A stretch of DNA of 64,000 nt from an uncultured Aquimarina sp. (GCF_947492965.1 NZ_CANLOZ010000006.1:62001-126000); one strand, 5' to 3'. Shown: positions 45,874 through 55,189, numbered from the stretch's first letter. Numbers and translations: made by a program. Notes: generated by a model not told the origin, from the letters alone.

Positions 45874-46395
45874 TTACAGACATTCCCTTTCATAATTAAT
45901 TGCTTCCATATTCTGAATAATTCCCGATTTATCAATAAACGGTGTATCCGATATAATAGTTACTTTATAACTTCCTTCAGATCCAGCACTTAATCCCCAA
46001 TCTCTCGCAACCGAGAAATTATAAATGGCCGTTTCGCTTATAGTAATATTCGTAAGCGAAATTTCTTCATTCTGATCTGTACAACCATAATAACTTACCT
46101 CTCCATTATTTAATAGATTAGGACCTCCGAATTGCCCAAATTCTACCGATAAATCTAAGGATACCGTAGAATTTCCAGTAATATCCTCTACACTAACAGA
46201 TATTTTAGAGTCTTTTTTTAATTCAAATTGATAAATATGCTCACACGTCTGTCCTAATTCGCATAACCACTTGCCTTCTTTCTCAAATAAAGTAACTTCA
46301 GGAGTAACTGTGGATATATCATCATCTTTAGAACACCCTACACTTAAGACTATCAAAAATAAAACCCATGCTTTTTTCAAAATTCTCATTTCCAT
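45874..46395 (-). CDS. Hypothetical lipoprotein
   Basis: 173 aa with lipobox VLFLIVLSVGC and an acidic SKDDD after the Cys, a frequent surface-export context in Bacteroidota lipoproteins. The mature part is beta-rich with an early Cys pair (LCELGQTCEHIYQFEL), a GCTDQ segment and a final Cys. The pattern ISVSVEDITG ... AIYNFSVARDWG recalls pre-peptidase C-terminal-like beta sandwiches, but this is weak. Function unknown. Divergent from the choice-of-anchor B cluster. Confidence 0.72.
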   Translation of the reverse strand: MEMRILKKAWVLFLIVLSVGCSKDDDISTVTPEVTLFEKEGKWLCELGQTCEHIYQFELKKDSKISVSVEDITGNSTVSLDLSVEFGQFGGPNLLNNGEVSYYGCTDQNEEISLTNITISETAIYNFSVARDWGLSAGSEGSYKVTIISDTPFIDKSGIIQNMEAINYERECL

Positions 46396-46572
46396 TTTTT
46401 TGATTTTTTATCGTTTAACACCCCTATATCAACAATGATTAATTTTTGTTACCTTTTGGACAATTTTTTAGAAAAAAGAGATTACATATTTCTATTTAAC
46501 AGTTTTTTTAGGGTATTCTCAAAGTTATCTGTTATATAAATATGCATCCTCATTAATTTTAGTAAACTATTT

Positions 46573-47799
46573 ATGAAAAAGGTCTTAAATGCATTAATAA
46601 GTACTATAATCCTATTACTATTTCTGAATTGTAGTAATGATGATGATAATGGTAATCCGATAACACCTATCGATCCTATTAGTTGTTCAAACGAAAGTGA
46701 TGGAGGTATTTATGAAAGTTGTGGTATTGATTTTGTATCATCGATCTCATTATCAGAAATGAGTGCTTCTTCAGGAAATGATAGTTGGGGATGGACAGAT
46801 GCTACAACTGGTAAAGAGTATGCTATTATGTGCCTTGACAATGGAACAGCCTTTATAGATATATCCACTCCAGAGAGCCCTGTCTATTTGGGAAAACTTC
46901 CTACGGCCACTCAAAGTAGTCCATGGCGTGATGCTAAAGTATATCAGGATCATGTTTTCATAGTAAGTGAAGCTCCTGGACATGGTATGCAGGTTTTTGA
47001 TCTAACAACCCTTAGAAACGTGACCAATCCTCCTCAAACTTTTACAGCTAATACAACCTACACTGGTTTTGGAAATGCTCATAATATCGTAATAAATGAA
47101 CAAAGTGGTTTCGCTTATGGCGTAGGAACAGCAACCTTTAATGGCGGACCTCATTTTGTGAATATCCAAGATCCTAAAAATCCAGTTGCAGCAGGTGGTT
47201 TTATTTCTACAGGAGGAGATGCCTATAGTCATGACGCCCAAGTTGTTACTTATAGTGGTCCTGATACGGATTATACCGGAAGAGAGATTTTAATCGGAAG
47301 TAATCAAATTGAAATTGTTATTGCTGATATTACTGATAAAGATAATCCACAAACCATATCAACTATCAATTATGATAATATAGGATATACACATCAGGGA
47401 TGGTTTACAGAAGATCAAAGATTTTTCTTGTTAGGTGATGAATTGGATGAATCTAGTGTTGGTTTTAATACCAGAACTGTAGTGTTCGATTTTGAAGACC
47501 TAGATAATCCCAGGTTTCATATGAATTATTCTGGCACTACTCCAGCTATTGATCATAATGGATATGTAAAAGGAAACAAATTTTACTTAGCAAACTATAC
47601 AGCAGGTATAAGAATTATAGATATTTCTTCAATCGCATCACAATCCATGGCCGAAATTGGTTTTATAGACACCTTTCCTTCTAATAACAATACTGGTTTT
47701 AGTGGGGCTTGGAATGTATATCCCTTTTTTGAAAGTGGAAATATTGTCATAAGTGATATCAATTCTGGATTTATACTTGTTAAAGAAAATAATGATTAA
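46573..47799 (+). CDS. Choice-of-anchor B family lipoprotein (LVIVD propeller)
   Basis: 408 aa. Lipobox at LLLFLNC followed by SNDDD, so an outer membrane lipoprotein probably exposed on the surface. The body is an LVIVD-type propeller: SASSGNDSWGWTD, NGTAFIDISTPESPVYLGKL, NAHNIVINE, YSHDAQVVTY, YTHQGWFTEDQ, DHNGYVKGNKFYLANY, FSGAWNVYPFF. There is no C-terminal sorting domain, so attachment is by lipid. It is the shortest of three tandem paralogs and lies 32 nt before the next. Confidence 0.9.
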   Translation: MKKVLNALISTIILLLFLNCSNDDDNGNPITPIDPISCSNESDGGIYESCGIDFVSSISLSEMSASSGNDSWGWTDATTGKEYAIMCLDNGTAFIDISTPESPVYLGKLPTATQSSPWRDAKVYQDHVFIVSEAPGHGMQVFDLTTLRNVTNPPQTFTANTTYTGFGNAHNIVINEQSGFAYGVGTATFNGGPHFVNIQDPKNPVAAGGFISTGGDAYSHDAQVVTYSGPDTDYTGREILIGSNQIEIVIADITDKDNPQTISTINYDNIGYTHQGWFTEDQRFFLLGDELDESSVGFNTRTVVFDFEDLDNPRFHMNYSGTTPAIDHNGYVKGNKFYLANYTAGIRIIDISSIASQSMAEIGFIDTFPSNNNTGFSGAWNVYPFFESGNIVISDINSGFILVKENND

Positions 47800-47831
47800 C
47801 TCAAATTAAAAACACCCTTAAAACCTATAAA

Positions 47832-49256
47832 ATGAAAAAACTTATTTACTTAACGTTTCTAATTTCATCTTTACATATTTATTCTCAAGCCATATGTGAG
47901 AATGGAATGGCTGGATCGTTTCCTTGTGATAGTTACGACCTGATGTCTGAAATTTCATTGGGAACCATGAGTGCCACCTCGGGAAATGACAGTTGGGGTT
48001 GGACAGATCCAAATACTTCAAAAGAGTATGCCCTTATTGGACTAAATAACGGAACTGCTTTTATTGATATTTCCGATCCTACAAATCCTGTTTATTTAGG
48101 TAAGTTACCAACCGCTACAACAAATAGTTCCTGGAGAGATGTAAAAGTATATGAAAATCATGCTTTTATTGTAAGTGAAGCTTCTAATCATGGAATGCAA
48201 GTTTTTGACCTTACAAGATTACGAAATGTTAACAATCCTCCCGAAACTTTTACTTCTGATACGAGATATACCGAGTTCGGAAATGCTCATAATATAGTAA
48301 TCAATGAAGATTCCGGATTTGCATATGCAGTTGGCACGTCTACTTTTGGTGGAGGTCCTCATTTTATTGATATTAGAGATCCTAAAAACCCAGTAGCTGC
48401 AGGAGGTTTTATTTCCTCAGGAGGAGAATCATATAGTCATGATGCTCAAGTAGTTACTTATAACGGTCCCGATACTGATTATACTGGAAGAGAAATATTA
48501 ATTGGTAGTAATGAAATAGAAATTGTAATTGCAGATATTACTGATAAGAGCAACCCTACAACTATTTCTACAATTAGTTATTCTAACGTAGGATATACGC
48601 ATCAGGGATGGTTTACAGAGGATCAACGCTATTTCCTTTTAGGAGATGAATTTGATGAATCTAGTGTAGGTTTTAATACAAGAACTGTAATTTTTGATTT
48701 TGAGGATCTAGACAACCCATCATTCCATATGGATTATAATGGTCCTACGCCATCGATCGATCATAATGGTTATGTAAAGGGTAATTTGTTCTTTTTGGCT
48801 AATTATAGATCAGGTCTAAGAGTAGTTGATATTTCGGATATTGCAAACAAAAACATTTTCGAAATAGGATTTTTCGACACCTTTCCTTCGAGTAACAGTG
48901 CCGCATTTAATGGTGCGTGGAATGTATATCCATATTTTGATAGTGGGAATATTGTGATCAGTGATATTGAAAGAGGGTTTTTATTAGTTAGAGAAAGTAA
49001 TACGCTAAGTATCGATAATTTTGACGTGAAATCAAATTTTGCACTTTATCCAAACCCTGCTCACTCTAGTGTTACCATACAAAGTGGTAGTTCTAATAGT
49101 CTAGAAAAAATAGAGATTTATAATGTTTTAGGTAAAAAAATAACTCAAATTGATAATCTTAACAGTACTAAAAATGTTACGCTTCCTTTAGATTATTCGC
49201 CTGGAATGTACCTAGTGAAAATTAATGATATCACTAAAAAACTAATCATAAATTAA
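47832..49256 (+). CDS. Choice-of-anchor B family protein, T9SS-sorted
   Basis: 474 aa. A Sec signal peptide (LTFLISSLHIYSQA), the same propeller as the previous gene with nearly identical motif blocks (SATSGNDSWGWTDPNTSKEYA, GNAHNIVINE, ESYSHDAQVVTYNGPDTDYT, GYTHQGWFTEDQR, DHNGYVKG), and a C-terminal type A sorting domain of about 75 residues (FALYPNPAHSSVTIQ ... PGMYLVKINDITKKLIIN). It should cross the outer membrane by the type IX system and be anchored or released. Confidence 0.92.
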   Translation: MKKLIYLTFLISSLHIYSQAICENGMAGSFPCDSYDLMSEISLGTMSATSGNDSWGWTDPNTSKEYALIGLNNGTAFIDISDPTNPVYLGKLPTATTNSSWRDVKVYENHAFIVSEASNHGMQVFDLTRLRNVNNPPETFTSDTRYTEFGNAHNIVINEDSGFAYAVGTSTFGGGPHFIDIRDPKNPVAAGGFISSGGESYSHDAQVVTYNGPDTDYTGREILIGSNEIEIVIADITDKSNPTTISTISYSNVGYTHQGWFTEDQRYFLLGDEFDESSVGFNTRTVIFDFEDLDNPSFHMDYNGPTPSIDHNGYVKGNLFFLANYRSGLRVVDISDIANKNIFEIGFFDTFPSSNSAAFNGAWNVYPYFDSGNIVISDIERGFLLVRESNTLSIDNFDVKSNFALYPNPAHSSVTIQSGSSNSLEKIEIYNVLGKKITQIDNLNSTKNVTLPLDYSPGMYLVKINDITKKLIIN

Positions 49257-49415
49257 TTCAAAAATTTCAACTAATTGTTGAATTTTAAAAAACAAAAAAG
49301 GTTTAATAATTCATAAAAACAAAAAACAGTATAATACAATTAAATACTGATTATAAGATGGTTAAACCAGCGAAATAGTGCGGAAAGCTAGGAACGATTT
49401 TGGGATTTTTTAGTT

Positions 49416-49423
49416 TAATTTTG
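49416..49423 (+). promoter_or_regulatory. -7 element upstream of the 829-aa protein gene
   Basis: TAATTTTG, about 10 nt before a perfect palindrome at 49433-49451; TTG at 49400 is too close (13 nt) to be a standard -33. Confidence 0.4.
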
Positions 49424-49432
49424 TGTAAATGG

Positions 49433-49451
49433 CTAGTTTTTAAAAAACTAG
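49433..49451. promoter_or_regulatory. Perfect palindrome in the leader
   Basis: CTAGTTTTT and AAAAACTAG arms with one central base, located where transcription from the -7 box at 49416 would begin. It may be an operator or a 5' mRNA hairpin. Confidence 0.4.
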
Positions 49452-49479
49452 AATAACTAACTTCTAATTACACAAACTC

Positions 49480-51969
49480 ATGAAAAAACTCACCCTAGCC
49501 TTAGGCTTTGTGGTATTCACCACTATTTGCCAAAGCCAAACGCCTTGTACCAACGGATTTGCTGGTTCTTACCCTTGTGACGACTATGATCTTATGTCTA
49601 GAATTTCACTTTCTCAAATGAGCGCAAGTTCAGGAAATGATAGTTGGGGATGGACAGATTCTCAAACATCTAAAGAATATGCTATTATTGGTCTCAATAA
49701 TGGTACAGCATTCATAGATGTGTCTAACCCAACCAATCCTATTTACCTCGGAAAATTACCCACAGCAACGGGTAACAGTTTATGGAGAGATGTAAAAGTT
49801 TATAGCGATCATGCTTTTATAGTAAGTGAAGCATCTGGTCATGGTATGCAGGTTTTTGATCTTACCAGATTACGTAATGTTTCCAATCCACCTGTTACTT
49901 TTTCAGCAGATAGTAGATATACAGAATTTGGTAACGCTCATAACATTGTTATCAATGAGGATTCTGGATATGCCTATGTTGTAGGAGCACAAAGAGGATC
50001 AGGCCCCTACAATGGCGGACCGCTGTTTATAAACATTCAGGACCCTAAAAACCCAGTAAACGCTGGTGGATTTTTATCCGGAGGACAAAGAGCATATACT
50101 CACGATGCTCAGGTAGTTACATACAATGGTCCTGACTCAGATTATACTGGTAGAGAAATTCTTATCGGTAGTAATGAAATTGAAGTAGTCATAGCAGATA
50201 TTACCAATAAATCCAACCCTGTAACTATTTCTACAATTCGATATTCAAATATTGGTTATGTTCATCAAGGTTGGTTTACCGATGATATGCGATACTTCTT
50301 ATTAGGAGATGAAACAGATGAACAAGGTGTAGGTTTTAATACTCGGACCATTATTTTTGATTTTCAAGATTTAGATAACCCTCAACAGCATATGATCTAC
50401 AATGGACCTACAGCTGCTACAGATCATAATGGATATGTAAAAGGGGACAAATTTTATTTAGCAAATTATAGAGCTGGATTTAGAGTAATCGATATTTCAG
50501 ATATTGGAAATACCAACATTAATGAAGTCGGATTTTTTGATACTTTTCCTTCAAGTAATAGCGCTTCTTTTAATGGCGTTTGGAATGTATATCCCTATTT
50601 TGCTAGTGAAAACATTGTCATTAGTGATATAGAAGGAGGGTTTTTCTTAGTAAGAAAAAGCGAGCCTGGAGATGGTGGAGGAGATGATTGTTCATCAGTG
50701 GTCACTAGCTTCCCATTCGAAGAGAGCTTCGAATCTAGTTTTGGTGCATGGGAAAATGCTTCTGGCGATGATCTTAATTGGACCAGAGATTCCGGAGGAA
50801 CTCCCTCTAATGGAACAGGTCCAAGTGCAGCTGCAGACGGTAATACTTATATTTATGTGGAGGCTTCTGGGAATGGAACGGGATATCCAAATAAAAGTGC
50901 AATTCTAAATTCTCCTTGTCTTAACTTTACCAATCTTTCCTCACCGAGTTTAGATTTTCAATACCATATGTTAGGTAGCGCAATTAATTCTCTATCCGTT
51001 GAAGCCCGAGTAGATAATCAAGGGAGTTGGTCTTCTATTTTTAATAGAAATGGAGATCAAGGAAATAACTGGAATAATGCAAATGTTGATCTTTCTGCGT
51101 ATGCTGGTGAAGCAAGTGTGCAATTACGTTTTAGTGTGTTAACAGGAAGTGGAAATCAAGGATGGCAGAGTGACATTGCGATTGATGCCATTAGTATTTC
51201 AGATGGCACTAATCCTCCTCCACCAACCTGTGATAGTATAGATTTTAGAGACTTTCAGATTAATTCATTCTCTAATCAGGATGCTGCAGGAGATTTTAGC
51301 GTAAATAGTAGCGGAACTACACTTTCTTTAACGAACAATACTTGGAAATATATTCCTTTTAATTATACGGTTACTTCCAATACAGTTATTGAATTCGAAT
51401 TTAGAAGTTCTTCTCAAGGAGAAATTCATGCTGTAGGTTTCGAAAATGATAACAGTTTAACCTCTAGTAGATATTTTAAAGTTCACGGAACTCAGAATTA
51501 CGGTGTTACCAATTACGATAATTATTCTGGTAGCGGTTTTACAACTTATGTAATTCCTGTAGGAAGTTTTTATACAGGTACCATGGATCGTTTAGTATTT
51601 ATAAATGATAACGATAGTGGTTCTGGTAATAATTCAGATTTTGCTTCGGTAAAAATTTATGAAGGTTCTTGTACAAGATCTAATAGCGAGCAAGTGGTAA
51701 CTGCTAATATTATTCCTGTTTTTGGTGATGAAGACGAAGATATTTTGGCTTTAAAAATGTATCCAAATCCAGTATCTGGACAGACTTTAGAAGTGTTTTT
51801 AAATACGGATCAAACGGCATCTTACGAAATTATATCTGTTTCAGGACAATTGATGAGTCAAGGAACCGTTACCAAAACAATTGATGTTTCAGGTTTGAAT
51901 CCTGGAGTGTACCTTTTAAAGTTTTTTAATGATACCAATCAAGTTATTAAACGATTAGTAAAAAGATAA
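49480..51969 (+). CDS. Choice-of-anchor B protein with MAM-like and CBM-like domains, T9SS-sorted
   Basis: 829 aa. Signal peptide FVVFTTICQSQ; LVIVD propeller (about 20-395) matching the two preceding paralogs; a Gly/Asp linker; a MAM/concanavalin-type sandwich (about 405-580: FPFEESFESSFGAWEN ... DIAIDAISISDG); a carbohydrate-binding-module-like domain (about 590-745: RDFQINSFSNQDAAGDFSV ... NNTWKYIPFNYTV ... IEFEFRSSSQGEIHAVGF); and a type A sorting domain (LKMYPNPVSGQTLEVF ... LNPGVYLLKFF). It heads a likely operon with the propeller lipoprotein, mbnP-like and mbnH-like genes (gaps of 16, 21 and 12 nt). Confidence 0.9.
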   Translation: MKKLTLALGFVVFTTICQSQTPCTNGFAGSYPCDDYDLMSRISLSQMSASSGNDSWGWTDSQTSKEYAIIGLNNGTAFIDVSNPTNPIYLGKLPTATGNSLWRDVKVYSDHAFIVSEASGHGMQVFDLTRLRNVSNPPVTFSADSRYTEFGNAHNIVINEDSGYAYVVGAQRGSGPYNGGPLFINIQDPKNPVNAGGFLSGGQRAYTHDAQVVTYNGPDSDYTGREILIGSNEIEVVIADITNKSNPVTISTIRYSNIGYVHQGWFTDDMRYFLLGDETDEQGVGFNTRTIIFDFQDLDNPQQHMIYNGPTAATDHNGYVKGDKFYLANYRAGFRVIDISDIGNTNINEVGFFDTFPSSNSASFNGVWNVYPYFASENIVISDIEGGFFLVRKSEPGDGGGDDCSSVVTSFPFEESFESSFGAWENASGDDLNWTRDSGGTPSNGTGPSAAADGNTYIYVEASGNGTGYPNKSAILNSPCLNFTNLSSPSLDFQYHMLGSAINSLSVEARVDNQGSWSSIFNRNGDQGNNWNNANVDLSAYAGEASVQLRFSVLTGSGNQGWQSDIAIDAISISDGTNPPPPTCDSIDFRDFQINSFSNQDAAGDFSVNSSGTTLSLTNNTWKYIPFNYTVTSNTVIEFEFRSSSQGEIHAVGFENDNSLTSSRYFKVHGTQNYGVTNYDNYSGSGFTTYVIPVGSFYTGTMDRLVFINDNDSGSGNNSDFASVKIYEGSCTRSNSEQVVTANIIPVFGDEDEDILALKMYPNPVSGQTLEVFLNTDQTASYEIISVSGQLMSQGTVTKTIDVSGLNPGVYLLKFFNDTNQVIKRLVKR

Positions 51970-51985
51970 AAATCAAAAATAACAA

Positions 51986-53353
51986 ATGCGTAATTCTAAG
52001 TTCTTTTATAAAATTCTTTTAATTTTTATCACTTCAATTTCCGTTGGGTGCAGCAGTGATGATGGAGGTACTGATCCTACAATTCCTACTAATCCTGATG
52101 ATGGTTTTCAGGGAACAGTAGATTGGATTAAAACCTTTGGAGGAAGTCAGGAAGATGAAGCACTATCTATAGTTCAATCTTCCGATGGAGGATATGCCGT
52201 TTTTGGATATACCCAAAGTACAGATGGAGATATTACCGATAAAACCGCAACCGATAGTGATTTTTGGGTATTAAAACTTACTGAAGATGGTTCCATAAGC
52301 TGGAGTAAAACCTATGGAGGTACTGGAGATGATCGAGGAGAAAAGATTATACAAACAGTAGACAATGGATATGCTTTGGTTGGATATAATAGAAGCAATG
52401 ATGGAGACGTAACCGAAAATGCAGGGTTGCAGGACTATTGGATCGTAAAAATAGATGCTTCAGGAAACCTACAATGGGAGAAATCTTTTGGGTTTCCTGG
52501 TATTGATCGTGCATTTTCGGTAGTCCAAACAAATGATGGTGGTTATTTTATCACAGGATTTTTAGACGTTACCGCTAGTAATGGCGATGGAAACGATAAT
52601 AAGACTTTTTTCGAAAAACATGGCGTTGGAGAATTTTGGGGTATTAAACTAGATGCCTCTGGAAATACAGAATGGAGACGTTATTTTGGAGGAACCGATA
52701 ATGATCGTAGCTATGATGCTGTGCAGACCGAAGATGGAGGCTACCTAATGATTGGCTCTTCAGAAAGTGTAGACTTTGATATTACCAATAGCCAGGGAAG
52801 CTATGACTTTTGGTTAGTTAAAGTAAATTCTGAAGGAACAAAAATCTGGGAAAAATCATTCGGCGGTACCGAAATTGATGTGGCATATGCCATTGCTTCA
52901 GACGGAAACGGGAAATATGTTATTGTCGGTGACGCTCGTAGTAATGATGGTAACATAACCAATGCCAATGGAAATGCTGATTTATGGATGATTCAGATTG
53001 ATGGAAATGGTAATCTTATTTGGGAAAAATCTTTAGGAGGAACCCAATTCGATACAGGAAGAGGAATTTATCCCATACAATCCGGAGGCTTTGTAATCAC
53101 TGGAAATTCACGTAGCAATGATATTGATGTAGATCAAAACAAAGGACAAAGTGATGTATGGACTATGTTAATTGATAACAACGGAAACGTCATCTGGAAA
53201 AACTCTCTTGGAGGAACTGAAGAAGAATTTGCCACAGGTGTCATCCAAACATCGGATAATAAAATTGTTGTGGCAGGAAGTTCTGCTAGTAATGATGGTG
53301 ATATTACGGAAAATAAAGGGGCAAAAGATGCCGTTATCATAAAATATAAATAA
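51986..53353 (+). CDS. Seven-repeat beta-propeller lipoprotein
   Basis: 455 aa with lipobox FITSISVGC followed by SSDDGG. Seven repeats of about 55-60 residues each begin with a (W/K)xxFGG turn (WIKTFGG, SKTYGG, EKSFGF, RRYFGG, EKSFGG, EKSLGG, KNSLGG) and continue with DGGYxxxGxxxSxDGDIT and a (D)FWxxKLxxxG strand, which predicts a seven-bladed propeller. No catalytic residues are visible; it probably works as a surface binding or scaffold protein. It lies between the T9SS propeller and the mbnP-like gene in one transcription unit. Confidence 0.88.
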   Translation: MRNSKFFYKILLIFITSISVGCSSDDGGTDPTIPTNPDDGFQGTVDWIKTFGGSQEDEALSIVQSSDGGYAVFGYTQSTDGDITDKTATDSDFWVLKLTEDGSISWSKTYGGTGDDRGEKIIQTVDNGYALVGYNRSNDGDVTENAGLQDYWIVKIDASGNLQWEKSFGFPGIDRAFSVVQTNDGGYFITGFLDVTASNGDGNDNKTFFEKHGVGEFWGIKLDASGNTEWRRYFGGTDNDRSYDAVQTEDGGYLMIGSSESVDFDITNSQGSYDFWLVKVNSEGTKIWEKSFGGTEIDVAYAIASDGNGKYVIVGDARSNDGNITNANGNADLWMIQIDGNGNLIWEKSLGGTQFDTGRGIYPIQSGGFVITGNSRSNDIDVDQNKGQSDVWTMLIDNNGNVIWKNSLGGTEEEFATGVIQTSDNKIVVAGSSASNDGDITENKGAKDAVIIKYK

Positions 53354-53374
53354 ACTAAAATTAAAACCTCGCAC

Positions 53375-54124
53375 ATGAAAAAAATCGTATTTGCACTACT
53401 GGCTTTAACTATTGTATTTGCCTGTAAAGATGACAATGAAACAGATACAGTAGAAGCTGGAACTATAAATCTAGAGTTTGCTAATACTATCGACAATAAT
53501 CCCATTGTACTCAACTCAACTTCGTATACTAATCAAAGTAACGAAAGCTATACTATTGCGGAATTGAAGTACATCATTAGTAATATTGTTTTCATAAAAG
53601 AAAATGGTGATGAATTTACCTATCCAGTAGCCGATAGTTACTTTTTAATTAATGAAGAAGTACCTGCTTCTAAACAATTCGAACTTGGTAGTATTGACGC
53701 TGGAGTATACACCAAAATCAGATTTGGTTTTGGAGTAGATCAAAGTAATTATCCACTAAATGGAGTTGCTAATTTTATACCTACTGCAGAAGAACAAGGA
53801 ATGTTATGGTCTTGGTCTGCAGGTTATAAATTTCTTAAATTTGAAGGCTCATATACTCCTCAAGGCGGAACCGCGAGTGATTTTATTTTACACATAGGTA
53901 GCCATGGAGAAACGCTAGATAATTATAAAGAAATTACATTAGACTTAATTAGTCCTATTAACGTTAATGGAAATACATCAACAATTAATGTTAATGCTGA
54001 TGTTGCTAAAATATTTGATAGCACGAATACACATTCATTAGAAGATAAAAGTGATATTCAGGTAGATCCAGAAAACGCACCAAAAATCGCCACGAACGTG
54101 CAAACTATGTTCGAAATTCAATAA
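53375..54124 (+). CDS. mbnP: MbnP-family copper-binding lipoprotein
   Basis: 249 aa. Lipobox VFAC at Cys17, then the MbnP fold: INLEFANTIDNNPI, YTIAELKYIISNIVFI, GVYTKIRFGFGVD and the block GMLWSWSAGYKFLKFEG. The only tryptophans are Trp145 and Trp147, in the block where MbnP proteins carry the Trp that the partner MbnH oxidises to kynurenine. HIGSHG (His173, His177) follows and could add copper ligands. The MbnH-like gene is 12 nt downstream. The pair was first described next to methanobactin genes but also occurs without them, as here. Confidence 0.85.
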   Translation: MKKIVFALLALTIVFACKDDNETDTVEAGTINLEFANTIDNNPIVLNSTSYTNQSNESYTIAELKYIISNIVFIKENGDEFTYPVADSYFLINEEVPASKQFELGSIDAGVYTKIRFGFGVDQSNYPLNGVANFIPTAEEQGMLWSWSAGYKFLKFEGSYTPQGGTASDFILHIGSHGETLDNYKEITLDLISPINVNGNTSTINVNADVAKIFDSTNTHSLEDKSDIQVDPENAPKIATNVQTMFEIQ

Positions 54125-54136
54125 ATAAACTGATAG

Positions 54137-55189
54137 ATGAAATATTTTGTGTCAATAGGGATTTTTATATGCTTCTTTACTTCTTGTAGTTCAGATAAAG
54201 GAGAATATATCCCTATTGATCAAAATCCAAAACTAGAATTCGAAATTCCATCTAATTTTCCAGATCTTGATTATGATTTAAGTTCTAATCCTCCTACAGA
54301 AAAAGGATTTGAGCTTGGTAAAAAACTATTTTATGATGGCAGGCTAGCTTCAGATGGTGTTGTTTCTTGCGGGTTTTGTCATATCCAAGATTTTGCGTTC
54401 ACACATCATACCCATATTGTAAGTCATGGAGTGGATGGTGCATTGGGAACACGAAATGCACAACCTCTGCACAACCTTGCGTTTATGAAAGAATTTACTT
54501 GGGATGGAGCTGCCATGCATTTAGATCTACAACCGATAATACCCATAACTGCAGAGGTGGAAATGAATGAAACCTTTTCAAGTATCATCAAAAAAATTGA
54601 AGAAGAGCCAGAATACGTTCAACTATTTGAACTAGCTTTTGAAAATAAAGAAATTAATTCTGAAAACATTCTTCGGGCACTCTCACAATTTATGATTATG
54701 ATGGTTTCCGCAAATACCAAGTATGATAAAATCGAGCGTAATGAAGGTGCTGTTTTTACAGAACAAGAGGCAGCTGGTTTCGAACTATTTAAATCTAAAT
54801 GTGCCTCTTGCCATGCTGGAACTTTGTTTACTGATCAATCGTACAGAAACAATGGTCTTCCGATCGATCCACAATACAATGATATAGGAAGAAAAAGAGT
54901 AACAGGATTAGAGTCTGACATCTACAAGTTTAAAGTACCAACACTAAGAAATATAGAGCTTACATTTCCATACATGCACGATGGAAGATTAAAAACATTA
55001 CAAGATGTTTTGGATCATTATAGTGATGGTATGGTAGATTCTGAAACCTTAGATCCTACTTTCAAAAACTCAGACAATACGATTAAAGGAATTCCAATGA
55101 GTCAAGAAGAAAAAGAACAGATTATTGCCTTTTTAAAGACTCTTACAGATGACGATTTCCTAAATGACAATCGCTTTTCCGAATTTTAA
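54137..55189 (+). CDS. mbnH: MbnH-like di-heme peroxidase (MauG family)
   Basis: 350-aa lipoprotein (lipobox FFTSC, Cys17) of the cytochrome c peroxidase/MauG superfamily. Heme motifs are CGFCH (78-82) and CASCH (222-226). GFELGKKLFYDGRLA and TFPYMHDGRLKTLQDVLDHY are family blocks. By analogy with MbnH it would form high-valent di-heme iron and oxidise a Trp of the preceding MbnP-like protein. Last gene of the locus; the sufA-like gene starts 130 nt later from its own promoter region. Confidence 0.88.
   Translation: MKYFVSIGIFICFFTSCSSDKGEYIPIDQNPKLEFEIPSNFPDLDYDLSSNPPTEKGFELGKKLFYDGRLASDGVVSCGFCHIQDFAFTHHTHIVSHGVDGALGTRNAQPLHNLAFMKEFTWDGAAMHLDLQPIIPITAEVEMNETFSSIIKKIEEEPEYVQLFELAFENKEINSENILRALSQFMIMMVSANTKYDKIERNEGAVFTEQEAAGFELFKSKCASCHAGTLFTDQSYRNNGLPIDPQYNDIGRKRVTGLESDIYKFKVPTLRNIELTFPYMHDGRLKTLQDVLDHYSDGMVDSETLDPTFKNSDNTIKGIPMSQEEKEQIIAFLKTLTDDDFLNDNRFSEF

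Noticed and set aside
52347-53514. Minus-strand open frames over the propeller lipoprotein and mbnP-like gene
   Set aside because: They overlap well-supported plus-strand genes in full and show no family resemblance or start context.
46573-55189. Methanobactin biosynthesis locus
   Set aside because: No MbnB, MbnC or precursor peptide gene is seen; only the MbnP/MbnH pair is present.
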